A DNA stretch of 15,795 nt from CAJXOW01 sp964421495 (GCA_964421495.1 CAYQXO010000064.1:1-15795); one strand, 5' to 3'; counted from the first letter of the stretch, positions 1 through 10,000 are shown. Made by a program: numbers and translations. The notes: generated from the sequence alone by a model not told the origin.

Positions 1-29
1 ATTTCGTAATAATCTTTCTTAGTAGCCAT
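1..29 (-). CDS. dnaJ: DnaJ chaperone, N-terminal fragment (cut by window edge)
   Basis: Reading leftward from an ATG at 29-27, the nine complete codons give MATKKDYYE and the next begins AT. This is the typical start of DnaJ (MA-x-KDYYE-I-L), the Hsp40 co-chaperone that stimulates DnaK ATPase and delivers unfolded substrates in the cytoplasm. The rest lies outside the window. The gene starts 22 bp after the grpE stop on the same strand, the common grpE-dnaJ arrangement, so it is probably co-transcribed with grpE. No good Shine-Dalgarno sequence sits at normal distance; the only AAGG is about 20 bases upstream. The call rests on nine residues plus context, but both agree well. Confidence 0.85.
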
Positions 30-51
30 GAAATAAAATCTATTAGCCTTC

Positions 52-714
52 TTATTCGCTAACTATCACTTTTGCATGTCGTATGGTTCGATCTCCGATC
101 CGATATCCGTTTTCCAGGATCTGGAGTACCGTATTACTATCCACGTCCTCGTCGTCCGCCGGTTGACGCATCATAGCTTCATGTTTATCCACGTCAAACG
201 GCACCATCGTCTCATCTATACGTTCGACGCCGTTCTGACGCAACACATTCTCGAATTTATCGGCCACCATTTGAACGCCGTCAAGGAACTTGTCATCAAT
301 CTCGAGTCCTTCCGCCGCATTAAGCGTTCTCACCAGGTCATCGTTTATCGGAAGAAAATCCTGCAATGCATTAATTTTTGCCTGTTGCCTTATCTCGGAA
401 CGCTCACGGTCTATCCGTTTCTTCATATTATCAACTTCAGCGACTTTTCGCAGATGCTTGTCCTGCACTTCCGTCAACTGCTGCTGAAGCTCCTCGATTT
501 GCTTGTCCCGTTCCTGCACCAACTCAACAAGCTCTTCCCGTTCAAGGGAATCATACTCAATATCTTCTTCATTCTGATTTCCGTCCTGATATTCAGGCTG
601 TCCATCGGACTCTTCTTCAGCCTGTTCCTGTCCGTTCGATGACTCTTGCTGTGCAGGATCTTCCTCTCTCTGTCCTTCTTTTTCCTGGTCTAAATCTTTA
701 TCGTCTTTGCTCAT
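52..714 (-). CDS. grpE: GrpE, nucleotide exchange factor for DnaK
   Basis: GrpE releases ADP from DnaK and so drives the Hsp70 cycle together with DnaJ in the cytoplasm. The 220-residue protein has three parts. Residues 1-55 are a very acidic, Gln/Glu-rich, probably disordered tail. Residues about 57-118 form a long heptad-rich coiled coil, the dimerisation stalk (EELVELVQERD onward). Residues about 119-220 carry the four-helix region and beta-wing head, with the signature FDVDKHEAM at 173-181 and the end motif NGYRIGDRTIRHAKVIV. The usual RPAKV is RHAKV here. The start is the ATG at 714-712, just before the acidic tail. dnaJ follows after 22 bp. No hrcA precedes it, and I see no CIRCE element (TTAGCACTC dyad) upstream, so control by HrcA is not supported by this sequence. 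Length is within the family range of about 180-230. Confidence 0.96.
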   Translation of the reverse strand: MSKDDKDLDQEKEGQREEDPAQQESSNGQEQAEEESDGQPEYQDGNQNEEDIEYDSLEREELVELVQERDKQIEELQQQLTEVQDKHLRKVAEVDNMKKRIDRERSEIRQQAKINALQDFLPINDDLVRTLNAAEGLEIDDKFLDGVQMVADKFENVLRQNGVERIDETMVPFDVDKHEAMMRQPADDEDVDSNTVLQILENGYRIGDRTIRHAKVIVSE

Positions 715-724
715 AATTAAAATC

Positions 725-752
725 CAAATTTAAACATTTTCCATCATTCAAT
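725..752 (-). promoter_or_regulatory. Possible Bacteroidetes-type promoter for grpE-dnaJ
   Basis: On the minus strand, TAAATTTG (plus 732-725) fits the Bacteroidetes -7 consensus TAnnTTTG exactly. ATTG (plus 752-749) lies 16 bases upstream, as a poor match to the -33 TTTG. The spacer is shorter than the usual 19 or so. The -7 box is only 10 bases from the grpE ATG, which would give an almost leaderless mRNA. The motif is short and could be chance in AT-rich DNA. Confidence 0.22.
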
Positions 753-768
753 GAGATGAATCCATCGT

Positions 769-817
769 ATATCCCGGAGAATCTACTGGATATACCGATT
801 TGAGACTTCTCGGGTAT
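769..817. other. Imperfect hairpin in the grpE upstream region
   Basis: CCCG-G-AGAA-TC at 773-783 pairs with GACTTCTCGGG at 804-814, with one bulged base on each arm, giving about ten base pairs around a 20-base loop. The region lies 60-100 bases upstream of grpE on the minus strand, after the terminator-like hairpin of the VOC gene. It could be an mRNA leader structure or a protein site. No function can be assigned. The rest of 715-911 holds no gene that I can see. Confidence 0.25.
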
Positions 818-911
818 TCGTCAGTCAGTTATATTCTACGTATCCAAGAAGCCGTATCCGACAACGCTTTTTAATTTCAATTGTTGTAAAAATAATTCAC
901 AAACCGTATCT

Positions 912-942
912 AGCCCGGATTTCTTGGTGAGAAATCCGGGCT
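912..942 (-). terminator. Terminator-like 12-bp perfect hairpin after the VOC gene
   Basis: AGCCCGGATTTC (912-923) and GAAATCCGGGCT (931-942) are perfect reverse complements around a seven-base loop. The hairpin begins 13 bases past the stop of the minus-strand VOC gene and separates it from the grpE promoter region, so it most likely ends the VOC transcript. The minus-strand flank after the stem (AGATACGG) lacks an immediate U tract, so it may not act as a classical intrinsic terminator. The T-richer flank is on the plus strand, where no upstream gene reads toward it. Confidence 0.55.
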
Positions 943-955
943 TGGAATTTCTTTC

Positions 956-1339
956 CTATTCTTCGTAGAAAAATTCCAGCATATTACCATCGGGATCCGA
1001 TACGAAAATAAACCTTCCATTCTTGCGATTCGCCGGACCGCTCATTATGGTGACCTCTTTCTTTCTGAGATATTCAGCCATTTCATCCACCTGTTCCTCA
1101 TTATCCAGGTAAAAGCCGAAATGGTCCACCCTGAAATCTCTCGAGGTCGGATCGTAACTGGTTTCAGCCTCTACCAGCACCAGCGTATCTTCCGGTCCGA
1201 CATTATACACGGCCATGCTTTTGCCCATTTTACGTTGTAATTCAAATCCGAGAATATCACCGTAAAATTTTTCAGCACGATGAATGTCATTGACCCGAAT
1301 CGTGATGTGATTAATACCCGAAGGGTTAAAATTTTCCAT
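956..1339 (-). CDS. VOC-family (glyoxalase / bleomycin-resistance fold) protein
   Basis: A 127-residue single vicinal-oxygen-chelate domain made of two beta-alpha-beta-beta-beta units. The first unit starts at NHITIRVND with H11, followed by AEKFYGDILGFEL at 22-34. The second starts at VDHFGFYL with H73 and ends at DPDGNMLEFFYEE with E122. H11, H73 and E122 sit at the usual metal-ligand positions of glyoxalase I-like proteins, so a metal-dependent isomerase, dioxygenase or transferase role is plausible. The substrate cannot be read from the sequence, and I do not see enough to call glyoxalase I, a fosfomycin thiol transferase or an epimerase. It is a stand-alone gene: a strong hairpin lies downstream and rsmI diverges from it across a 221-bp spacer. 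The ATG at 1339-1337 gives a normal domain start. Confidence 0.88.
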   Translation of the reverse strand: MENFNPSGINHITIRVNDIHRAEKFYGDILGFELQRKMGKSMAVYNVGPEDTLVLVEAETSYDPTSRDFRVDHFGFYLDNEEQVDEMAEYLRKKEVTIMSGPANRKNGRFIFVSDPDGNMLEFFYEE

Positions 1340-1404
1340 GAGCTATAATGAATTTAATCCGCTAAGTTCCGTAATAGTTAAGCACGTATTTGTGGCATTT
1401 GCGA

Positions 1405-1418
1405 TTGTTGTGCAACAA
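1405..1418. repeat. Dyad TTGTTG-TG-CAACAA, operator candidate
   Basis: Six-base arms are perfectly inverted around two bases, in the spacer between the divergent VOC gene (starts at 1339) and rsmI (starts at 1561). Its position 66 bases upstream of the VOC start suits an operator or a promoter-overlapping site. No regulator is identified. Confidence 0.35.
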
Positions 1419-1484
1419 CCTCTTTTTCCAGCAAATGTAAACTCACAAAATCCAACTGTATTGTATGAAAACTCCTTTAGGATT

Positions 1485-1520
1485 CCTAAATTAGGCCCTG
1501 TACAGGGTTCTGTATAACCC
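1485..1520. promoter_or_regulatory. Cluster of three abutting or overlapping palindromes upstream of rsmI
   Basis: CCTAAATTAGG (1485-1495) is a palindrome around one base. It is followed directly by the perfect 12-bp palindrome CCCTGTACAGGG (1496-1507), which overlaps GGGTT-N6-AACCC (1505-1520). All lie 41-76 bases before the rsmI start. The arrangement suggests a regulatory or structured leader region for rsmI-lnt. No clear promoter boxes could be assigned. Nothing else is recognisable in the 1340-1560 spacer. Confidence 0.4.
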
Positions 1521-1560
1521 GTTACGATAAAAAACTCTATAAATCCTCAACGCATAAATC

Positions 1561-2244
1561 TTGTCAACTCTTTTTATAGTTGCAACTCCGATAGGACATC
1601 TGGATGATTTTTCCCGCCGGGCGGTTCAGACGCTACGGCAGGTTGATTATATTGGTGTTGAGGATACCCGTATTTCCAAACGATTACTCAAGTATTACGA
1701 GATCGAAAATGAATTATTTACGTTTCACCAGCATAATGAACACCGGAAAGTACATCATGTGAGTAATTTGCTGGATGCCAACCATACGGTAGCTCTCATT
1801 AGTGACGCCGGTATGCCCGGAATATCGGATCCGGGTTTTTTGGCAGTTCGTGAGGCCCATAAAAAAGGTCACCAGGTACGCGTAATTCCGGGTCCGGATG
1901 CGGCTACCACGGCGTTAGTTGCCAGCGGACTGCCCTGTGACCGATATATCTATGAGGGATTTCTGCCACCGAAAAAAGGACGGCAAAAGCAAATTAAACA
2001 GTATATTGACGAACAGCGGTCTGTCGTCCTGTTCGAAAGCCCCCATCGACTTCTTAAACTGATGGACGAACTCAGTCGTCATCTGGAATCTCAGCGAATG
2101 ACGGCAGTAGGACGGGAATTAACGAAAAAATTTGAAGAGATGGTACGCGGTCCCCTGGCGGAAGTGTATGAAATCCTGGAGCGCCGCAAGGAAATCAAAG
2201 GAGAACACGTAATTATTATAGCCGGATGCGACTACCAGGAATAG
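1561..2244 (+). CDS. rsmI: RsmI, 16S rRNA (cytidine1402-2'-O)-methyltransferase
   Basis: RsmI uses S-adenosylmethionine to 2'-O-methylate C1402 in the ribosomal P site, which helps start-codon selection and decoding fidelity. The protein has the tetrapyrrole-methylase fold. The N-terminal strand is STLFIVATPIGHLDD (2-16), then VEDTR (33-37) and SDAGMPGISDPG (81-92), where the usual motif is SDAGTPGISDPG. PGPDAATTALVASGLP (110-125) usually has PGPSA. FLPPKKGRQ (134-142), FESPHRL (158-164) and GRELTKKFEE (184-193) follow. The start is TTG: an in-frame TAA lies two codons upstream (1555-1557), and the residues after the TTG match the family N-terminus. No Shine-Dalgarno sequence is visible. At 227 residues it lacks the C-terminal region of the roughly 290-residue E. 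coli and Bacillus proteins. Its 3' end overlaps lnt by 19 bp, so the two are probably translationally coupled. Confidence 0.95.
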   Translation: MSTLFIVATPIGHLDDFSRRAVQTLRQVDYIGVEDTRISKRLLKYYEIENELFTFHQHNEHRKVHHVSNLLDANHTVALISDAGMPGISDPGFLAVREAHKKGHQVRVIPGPDAATTALVASGLPCDRYIYEGFLPPKKGRQKQIKQYIDEQRSVVLFESPHRLLKLMDELSRHLESQRMTAVGRELTKKFEEMVRGPLAEVYEILERRKEIKGEHVIIIAGCDYQE

Positions 2245-3842
2245 CACGTTCAATACATTCTATCTGGAACACCAAATGGATACTGGCAGCGGTATCCGGG
2301 TTGTTCCTCGGATTCAGCTATCCTCCCCTGGATCTTCCCTTCCTTCAAATAGCCGCCTTCGTCTTATTGTTTAGACTGGCCGACCTCAGTCACTCCCATC
2401 GCGAGGCCGCTTACTGGTCATTCTTCTCTTTTCTCCTCTGGAATCTGATTGTAACATACTGGCTGATGATGGCCACATTGGCCGGCGGAATCGCCGCAAT
2501 TCTGGCCAACAGCGCGCTCATGACCATTCCGCTGGTATTACAGCGACTGGTTTTACGTAAATCCCTTCCCTGGTATATGAGCATACTGCTGCTGCCTTCG
2601 TTATGGCTAAGTTATGAATACCTGCATCACCTGTGGGATCTTGCCTGGCCGTGGCTCGCTCTGGGGAATGGATGGGCCAACTATCCCGGGCTGATTCAAT
2701 ATATTTCGGTCACCGGATACCTGGGAATTTCTTTCTGGGTCGTTTTTAGCGCCTCTCTGTTTCATTTCTGTATTTCCATGCGCTTCCGCCGGCGTTTAAT
2801 GATCCTGGCCGTCGCAGTGCTTATGCTTCCCCCCGCGGCTTCTCTCACTTATCAGGGGCTGCAACCGGTTGCCGAGAAAGACAATGGACCGTCCGTACAA
2901 CTCGTCATCGGGCAGCCCGACTTCGATTCCTATGCTTCCAATTATGGCTACAGCGATCCCGTTCGTCCCCTGCACGTTCTGCTGACCCTTACCGATTCCC
3001 TCCGGAACGACCAGACAGACGCTGTTATATGGCCTGAAAATGCGGTTCAGCCTTACATCGGCAACCGTATTATGGATAACTCCCATGCAAATCGCATACG
3101 GCAAATCTTGCAACAGAATAGTAATACATGGAATATTCCCATTATTACCGGAGCAACGTATTTCGAGTACTTCCATGCTGATTCTTCGTCCCCCCCTCCG
3201 CTCGTTCGTAATCCGGACAGTGATTCCCCCTATATATATTACAACTCGGCTATCGGATTTCGACCCACCGATTCCATGAAAGTGTATAAAAAAGTGCATT
3301 TGGTACCCATGGTAGAACGCATTCCCTATTTAACCACACTGCACCAGATCGACCCATTTGGCATCAATTGGCATTCATTACCCTGGTACGGCAAAGGGAA
3401 ATCATATACACAATTTAAAATAGCAAATACGCGTACTCCGGCTCTTGTATGCTATGACTCCGTATTTCCCCATTGGATGCGCGGTTTTATCCAGCGAGGA
3501 GCCGGGTTTCTAACCATCATAACCAATGACGGCTGGTGGGGAGATACCGGAGGGCATATCCAGCACTTTGCCTATGCCAGACTTCGGGCTATCGAATTCA
3601 GAAGGTGGGTGGCCCGAAGTGCAAATAATGGAATTTCAGGGCTTATAGCTCCCACCGGTGAAATCATTCAACGCACCGTTTATGGAGAGCAGACGGTTAT
3701 TAGAATTCAGGTGCCCATTCGAGAAGACCAGACCATATTTGCCCGATACGGCGGGTGGCTACCCCTGCTTTGCCTTACGTTTGTATCAGTAAGTCTATTG
3801 TTTTTGCTTATACAACGTACGTGGAATCGTTCAGACCTTTAG
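2226..3842 (+). CDS. lnt: Lnt, apolipoprotein N-acyltransferase
   Basis: This inner-membrane enzyme transfers an acyl chain from a phospholipid to the N-terminal cysteine of diacylated lipoproteins, the last maturation step before Lol sorting. The first 210 of 538 residues hold several hydrophobic helices (about 18-34, 41-55, 64-84, 86-107, 158-183 and 190-208). A periplasmic nitrilase domain spans about 222-498, and a last helix lies near 511-530. The catalytic triad is E271 (IWPENAV), K356 (YKKVHLVP) and C409 (VCYDSVFP). ITNDGWWGDTGG at 432-443 and QHFAYARLRAIEFRR at 446-460 are family motifs. Two motif changes are visible: HLVPMVE replaces HLVPFGE, keeping the Glu (E364), and CYD replaces CYE after the nucleophile. 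The ATG at 2226 lies inside the end of rsmI in another frame, without a clear Shine-Dalgarno sequence. The gene is convergent with sprA. Confidence 0.95.
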   Translation: MRLPGIARSIHSIWNTKWILAAVSGLFLGFSYPPLDLPFLQIAAFVLLFRLADLSHSHREAAYWSFFSFLLWNLIVTYWLMMATLAGGIAAILANSALMTIPLVLQRLVLRKSLPWYMSILLLPSLWLSYEYLHHLWDLAWPWLALGNGWANYPGLIQYISVTGYLGISFWVVFSASLFHFCISMRFRRRLMILAVAVLMLPPAASLTYQGLQPVAEKDNGPSVQLVIGQPDFDSYASNYGYSDPVRPLHVLLTLTDSLRNDQTDAVIWPENAVQPYIGNRIMDNSHANRIRQILQQNSNTWNIPIITGATYFEYFHADSSSPPPLVRNPDSDSPYIYYNSAIGFRPTDSMKVYKKVHLVPMVERIPYLTTLHQIDPFGINWHSLPWYGKGKSYTQFKIANTRTPALVCYDSVFPHWMRGFIQRGAGFLTIITNDGWWGDTGGHIQHFAYARLRAIEFRRWVARSANNGISGLIAPTGEIIQRTVYGEQTVIRIQVPIREDQTIFARYGGWLPLLCLTFVSVSLLFLLIQRTWNRSDL

Positions 3843-3857
3843 GGCTCCTGTATGTAA

Positions 3858-3885
3858 CAAGCGATTGGTCGGCACGGTCCGCTTG
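3858..3885. terminator. Weak hairpin between the convergent lnt and sprA genes
   Basis: CAAGCG (3858-3863) and CGCTTG (3880-3885) are inverted repeats around a 16-base loop, starting 16 bases after the lnt stop. There is no T tract after it. It may help end lnt transcription but is weak. No better terminator is visible in the 164-bp gap up to the sprA stop at 4007. Confidence 0.2.
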
Positions 3886-4006
3886 AACCCCCTCAGTCAC
3901 AGCCTTTTCAGCATTTTATCCCATTACGCGTTTAAAACAGTGAAAAATCTGCATATCCCCTTACCTGACAGACTCCAAGTCCGAATTTCCCGGTGAGATA
4001 CTCATG

Positions 4007-7000
4007 CTAATTGGATCGGATAGATACAGTGACATTAAACTTCAGGTCATGGTCCGTCCGCGGAAACACGCCTGAGGATTTAGGCATCAACTTGTTAAAA
4101 CTGTACTCGAAGTCGGCTTTAATAGTTTGGGAGAACGTATACCCTACAATAGCGGAAGCCTTGAACCTTGACTGTCCGGTCGGGGGCTGGGGATTATAAT
4201 CATATTGATCCGGATCTTTTACAATTTGATCCGATCCCTGTTGCAGCGCCTCCTGCAGGTCGGTACCCAGGGAATACCTGATTTCCGTATCTTCAATGAA
4301 ACTGGAGTTCAGCGTGAGGTTTACGGCATTTTCCAAACGTTCAATAAACGGTAAATCAAAGTTATCGATCCGGTAATTTACCGAAAACTTAAATCCCCGG
4401 GAGATTTGCTCGGTAACGTTGACACTTGAAAGTCCAAGGCTGCTGATTTTACTGTACTCGTACTCAATATTGGTTCGCAGACCGGACGTCCAACTGAAGT
4501 TGATACCTATCAGGGGACTGAATTTCTTTTCCAGGTTGACAGATCTCGGTTCAAACTCCGGTCTATCCGTTATCAATTGATAAGCTCCCAAACCGGTACT
4601 GGACTGGGATTCCGGGTTTGGATTCAACCCCCATCCCAACCGGTAATTACCCGTGTATCGATGATTCAAAGAGGCCTTTTGGAGATAATCTTTCAACCAT
4701 GGAATGTTGTTCTCCCATCCCGACCAGCTGACTCTCCAGTTTGGTTTCGGAAATGCCATAAAACCCAACTCACCAACGACACCGCTCGAACCCAGGTATG
4801 ATTTTCGGAAATCCTCCTGCAATGAAATGCGGCCCAGAACGCTGCGACCGTCCTGATTTCCGGTACTGTCGCTGATAATATTGTCCGATCCTATATCGTC
4901 AAAAGCTCGGCGGAGCTGACTTTTGAACAATTTCTCATAACCGCTTCCGAAGGCCCATACTGATGAGCTCAATTTACCTCGCTGTTTTTCCAGGGCATCA
5001 ACATCCTGCTTGCTTATGGATTTATCCCATTGGGCATTCCAGTTCAAGTCAATCGACAGATTTTGAAATGGAGACAATCCCGTATTAACTGAAATCTGGT
5101 TAGACAAATTCTTGTTGGAAGGTAATTGCACCTCGCTTCCTTCAATTTCAACCAGTCGTTCCTGTCCTATCTCGTCAGTCAGCCCCGTCCTGAAGGATAA
5201 GGGAGGCGAATAGGAAGATCCACTGCCCCGGTTAAAGGCATCAAATATACGAGCACCACCGCCGTAACCGCTCTGCTGGGCGGTCTGATTATTGGAATAG
5301 GATATATTGATCGTTTCCATGCTCAATGCTGTCTGAGCCAGTTTCTTGCCTACGGTTTTCGCTCCTTCCGCCAGGGGATTACCCGCCGTATCACGCTGGC
5401 TGCTTTGCCTGTTGTTGCTGCTTCCCTTCAGATTGTCATACCAATCCATACGGCCCAGCAAATCATCCAGATTAAGCGTGGTGTTTTGGCTTAAATTAAA
5501 GTCATTGGATACCGTCGCTCCAAGATTAGATCCGCGTGCGCTGTTGTCCCATGTAAATCCACCATTATAGCTTGCATTGTAAGACAACCAGCTCAGGTAG
5601 TTAATCTGTCGCAGTTTCGGACTCCACGAAGCCGAATAATTTTCCTGATAGCGGGATCGGCGCGGCGAGAGGGAATCTGACATTAAATCCCGAAACACAT
5701 CAAAACTCGGCTCCACTCTGTAACGGGCCGAATCTTCTTCATTAACCGGGTTTAAAACAGGTTCGATCCCTTCATTGGAGATATCGAAGGTGGTTTGCGA
5801 CTGGAAAGAACTGGAAATCGACGGCATAAAATTATAGTTCAGTCCAAAATTGGTGCCATAATTGAATTTGTGAGTTTGCTGGATTGGCAGCGGATTTTCT
5901 CGCTCCAATTGCCGCCTTTTCCCTTCATTATAACTCCGGCTCAAATTGGCCGAGGCATTAATTGACTGGGGCTTATAGCTTATGCGCATACCGGCAATCG
6001 CGCTCAAGACCGGTACATCACCTAAAAAACCGAACGGTTCAACAAAGTTTACATTGGGGAAATTCAATCGATAGTTAATCGATGTATTATAGTTCCAGTT
6101 ATTCTGGAAAAGGTATTCCGGATCGTGTTGGTTGCCTTGATTATACACATAGCTGAACGTGGTTTTATCCAGGGTATATTCCGCCAATGCAACTTCGGAA
6201 TACTGTTTGGATACATTGTTTAAACTGAAAGAATATTTTTCCGAATAATCCTGGCTCTGGTGTACCATACGATCTATAATTTGCTCCTTCTCCTCTTCCG
6301 CCGTGCTCGTATCCTGGCGTACCGCTCTCTTAAATTCAGATAAACGGATATCTCCCTGGTTCGGCAGAAAACGCGGCGTGGTAATACTGCGACGCATCTC
6401 AAGGGATACCGGTATATTCCATCCATAACGCTCCGGTATAAATTTGTGAAGATTTATGCTCGTGGACAGATCGTAAGAAGTCAGGTCAGACATACGGCGG
6501 TCTCCGAGGGTGGAATTGAGTCCGCCGAAACCGTCCGTTTCTCGATTCAGCACCGCGTTTATCGTTGCAAAGTCAGCCAACTGGAGTTCGGAACTGGCGC
6601 TGGTAGCCCATCCATTACGATTGTCAAACCCCGAAACACGCAATTCATTCAGCCAGAATTCACCGTTGGTCGACATATTACCGTCCGGATTGCTTGCTGA
6701 CGGATCATACGGATTCCGCATACCCATGCCGATCTCGGTCACCCGGTCAAGGGAGGGATTTCCCTTGATGGCAATCGTGGCCCCTTCCGGGGCCTCACTT
6801 AACAGTCCCTGGACCTGGTTCTTGTTGGTGGGAAATCTTTCGGTAGGATCCACTCCCTGTCGATCACGCAATTGTTTTAACTCGTTAAAGCGTGAAAGGA
6901 CAATATTCATGCCATTTTGTTCTGTGAGCCATACTTCGTTTGCTTCCGTTTCATAAACATTATCCTGATTCGGTATCCCCCTGGTAAATGGATAGGTTGA

Positions 7001-10000
7001 ATCGCTGGGAGTCACCGGTTGTCGATATTCGTAGTAGTTATTGACGAGGTCCGTCCCGATTCGCATTACCAGTTCAAGATCCTCTCTATTCTCATACCCC
7101 TCCCCGTGCACAAACATTCGTAAATGTCCGTAATTCAGCAGATTCATTCCGCCGGGGTACATTTTTTTGACCATTTGCATTTCCTGGGGCCCCAGATTCT
7201 CCGTCTTCAGTACAATAGACTGCTCATTTGCCAGGGTCTGCTGTTGTTGTCCCCGTTCAACTGCTCGTATGGCTCCATTCGGCTGGCGATAGGGAATCGG
7301 AGTGCGGGACCCGTTTTCCTCCACATTAATCTGGGATACCCGGAAATCGGCCGAAGAATTTTGCTGTTCATTTACATTATTTGCTTCTTTCCATTGACTA
7401 CCCACCAACTCCATCGTTGCAAACCGAAGTGTCAGGGGTTTCTCATATCCAGACATCCAGATTCTGATATGAGAAATGTTTTGAAAATTATCTATGTTCC
7501 CGATTCGACGGACAAAATCCTGCAGGGGAATACGCACCTGGTACCACCGATCCGATTGCGACTTCCCCTCTCCGATTTTATCCACTACATATTTTAGCTG
7601 ATCGATATCCTTATCGTTAATTTCTGCGGCATTAAAAGACATTTCGTATTCATAATAAGAATTATTCGTCTCGACAATCGAGGGGGTTATGAGGCCCTCT
7701 GCATCCGGTCGATTGGTAACCGCTCGTTTTTCACTGTCCTGGTTGCGGGGTGTATTGCCGTCATGATACCCATACATCCGGTGAAATCGTTCGTGCAACT
7801 TCAGCGTATCCAGCTCGCCCTGACCAAAATAGAAGTAATCATCGTTTGACGGATCGCTTTGAACGCGCTGATACATTCTGCTATCTTCGCCGTAGGCATT
7901 CCGTATATAGTTAATAAAGTCGGAGAATAGTACCTGCTCATTGATTCCATCGAGTTCCTCGATCTCATCAGCGCCGGCATTGGTATTCGGGGCGCCATCA
8001 AGTCCCACATCCTCCAAATGCTGCGTTTCCGTCGAAAATTGTCCGTCGTTATTGGGACTGACTCCTGGAACATACGACCGACCCGGCTGGTCGCGACGGA
8101 TGCTTTCCGGACGCTGCACCAGGCCGTCCTCGTTATTGTTTATACGATTGGGGACCACATCTTCCGACACCACCCCGATATCCACGTATATTTTCCCGTC
8201 ATAATCCTGCAAGTCTTCGGCAGTAGGCCGACGCCCTCCCGGAAGCAGAGGCTGAACCCAGAACTCGAGAAACTCAACGTTATTTTTAGTTAAATCTTCA
8301 AGTCCGGAGGGAAGTACCGCCGTCATGCCGCCCCACATTTCTTCGGGAGATTGCTCCAATTGCTGCTTCAATTCCATGTTGTAATTGTAGGGCCCTCGCT
8401 GTGTCGGGTCGAAATGGATATCGAGCGTGTTCAGAAAACGGTCCTGCCGCTGCGTTTCCCGACCGGGAAACACGTCGGTCACCCGCACCCGTTCTGACTC
8501 CGGAGTCGTCGGCACATCCACGATATCCTCCACATTCAACGGTATCGTGTACCACGAAAACTGTCCGCGCAAATCGGAACGACCTATTTTGGCAGAGATG
8601 GAATTATCGGGATTGGAGATGGCACTGTCGGTCGGCATGGCCCCGTCATAACCGGGAACGAGAGCGGGAGCGGCTGCAAGGTGCCATTGGGAGGGTTGTT
8701 TAAATGGGATGGAAGTTTTAACCCCTTCAAAATCGTCAACAAATGAAACTCCGTTTTCCTCGTCCGGGAAAAGGTCGCCGCTGTCCATTGCGTCACTCAC
8801 TGCGTTGGTCTGGGCCACATCCGGCCGAAGCTGGGCAAATTCTCCACTAAAGGTGATTCTCGATTCCGCTTTTGTTTGAAGCAGCGGAACATTGTCCACC
8901 ATGCGGGTCAGCCAAGGAAGATCAAAGCTGGCATCCGCGTCGAATCCGACAATCGAGTTATTGATCGGCTCATCCCCGATGCGAATTTTATCCTGTAGCG
9001 GCCGCTCTTTAAGCTGGAAAAAGGTTCCCCCGAGGGTAATATCGTTGTTCACATCGTATTCGGCCCTGACGCCCGTAAATGTTTTTTGCTCAATCTGCAC
9101 GAGGTCGTTACTCTCGTATTCGATCTTTATTTCCTGGCCTTGTTTAAGATATTTTTCATTCAGGATTGAAATATTTCCGGTGGAATAATCGACGGTATAG
9201 TCGCTCCCCTCCTTCAGTTTAACGCCCCCGGAAAATACATTTACCGATCCTTTGACCAGTGAAAAGCCCAGGTAGTAATTATCCGATACGCTTCCCTTGG
9301 AAGATCCGGAAATTCGATACCGGTTATTTTTTGAATCATCTTCCGCATCGCTGCGGGTTTCATCGTAAAGTTCGACAAAGCTGTTTTGATCTATAGTCTC
9401 CTGATCGGCTCCCGCATCCTCGAGAAGTGTACGTATTCGGTTACCAAACGGCTGCAAATACGGAAATACGACACGTCCGCCGGCGGCATCCAGGGTTCCG
9501 GTACCAAAATCCACCTGATTATCCGGATCTCTCGACCCTTGTTCGTCAACACGATCAAGTCCCAGGTCCTCCAACAGAAATGAATTGCGATTGGGGAGGC
9601 TGTTTTGCGGTACATTTTCTCCAATTTGAAAAAACTGCAAATCCAGGTTGAAGCCATCCTGTCTGATATCGGAAACCCCCAGGTTGTAGATGTTTTTCAT
9701 CATCAGATCCCAGGCATTGGCACTGGGTGATATCGTTTTGGGACGCAACAGTTTAAGAAAAATACGGTTGGTCCCGCTACCAATTTCGCTCAGACTCCCG
9801 ATCTCCTCTACTTCTCCCGTAACCGGATTGCGGTAGGAAAAAGCAACGGCGAGAGCCTGCTTTGAATTAAGGTTTCGCTTGAGGGTGATAAAACCGAGCG
9901 GATAGTTTACTTCGTAGTCAGACCCTTCCTCCAGGGGAATAAACTCTCCACGCTGAAAGTCGCTGGACGGAACACCCAAATCGCTGGCCGAGACTCCTTC

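Noticed and set aside
76..642. 188-residue open frame on the plus strand
   Set aside because: It is antisense to grpE. Its composition is the complement of the coiled-coil coding sequence and shows no domain.
2796..3299. 167-residue open frame on the minus strand within lnt
   Set aside because: It is antisense to the nitrilase domain of lnt, whose catalytic motifs are intact.
7801..8796. Several overlapping short frames on both strands in the middle of sprA
   Set aside because: All are out-of-frame shadows of one uninterrupted long frame; there is no sign of a frameshift or insertion.
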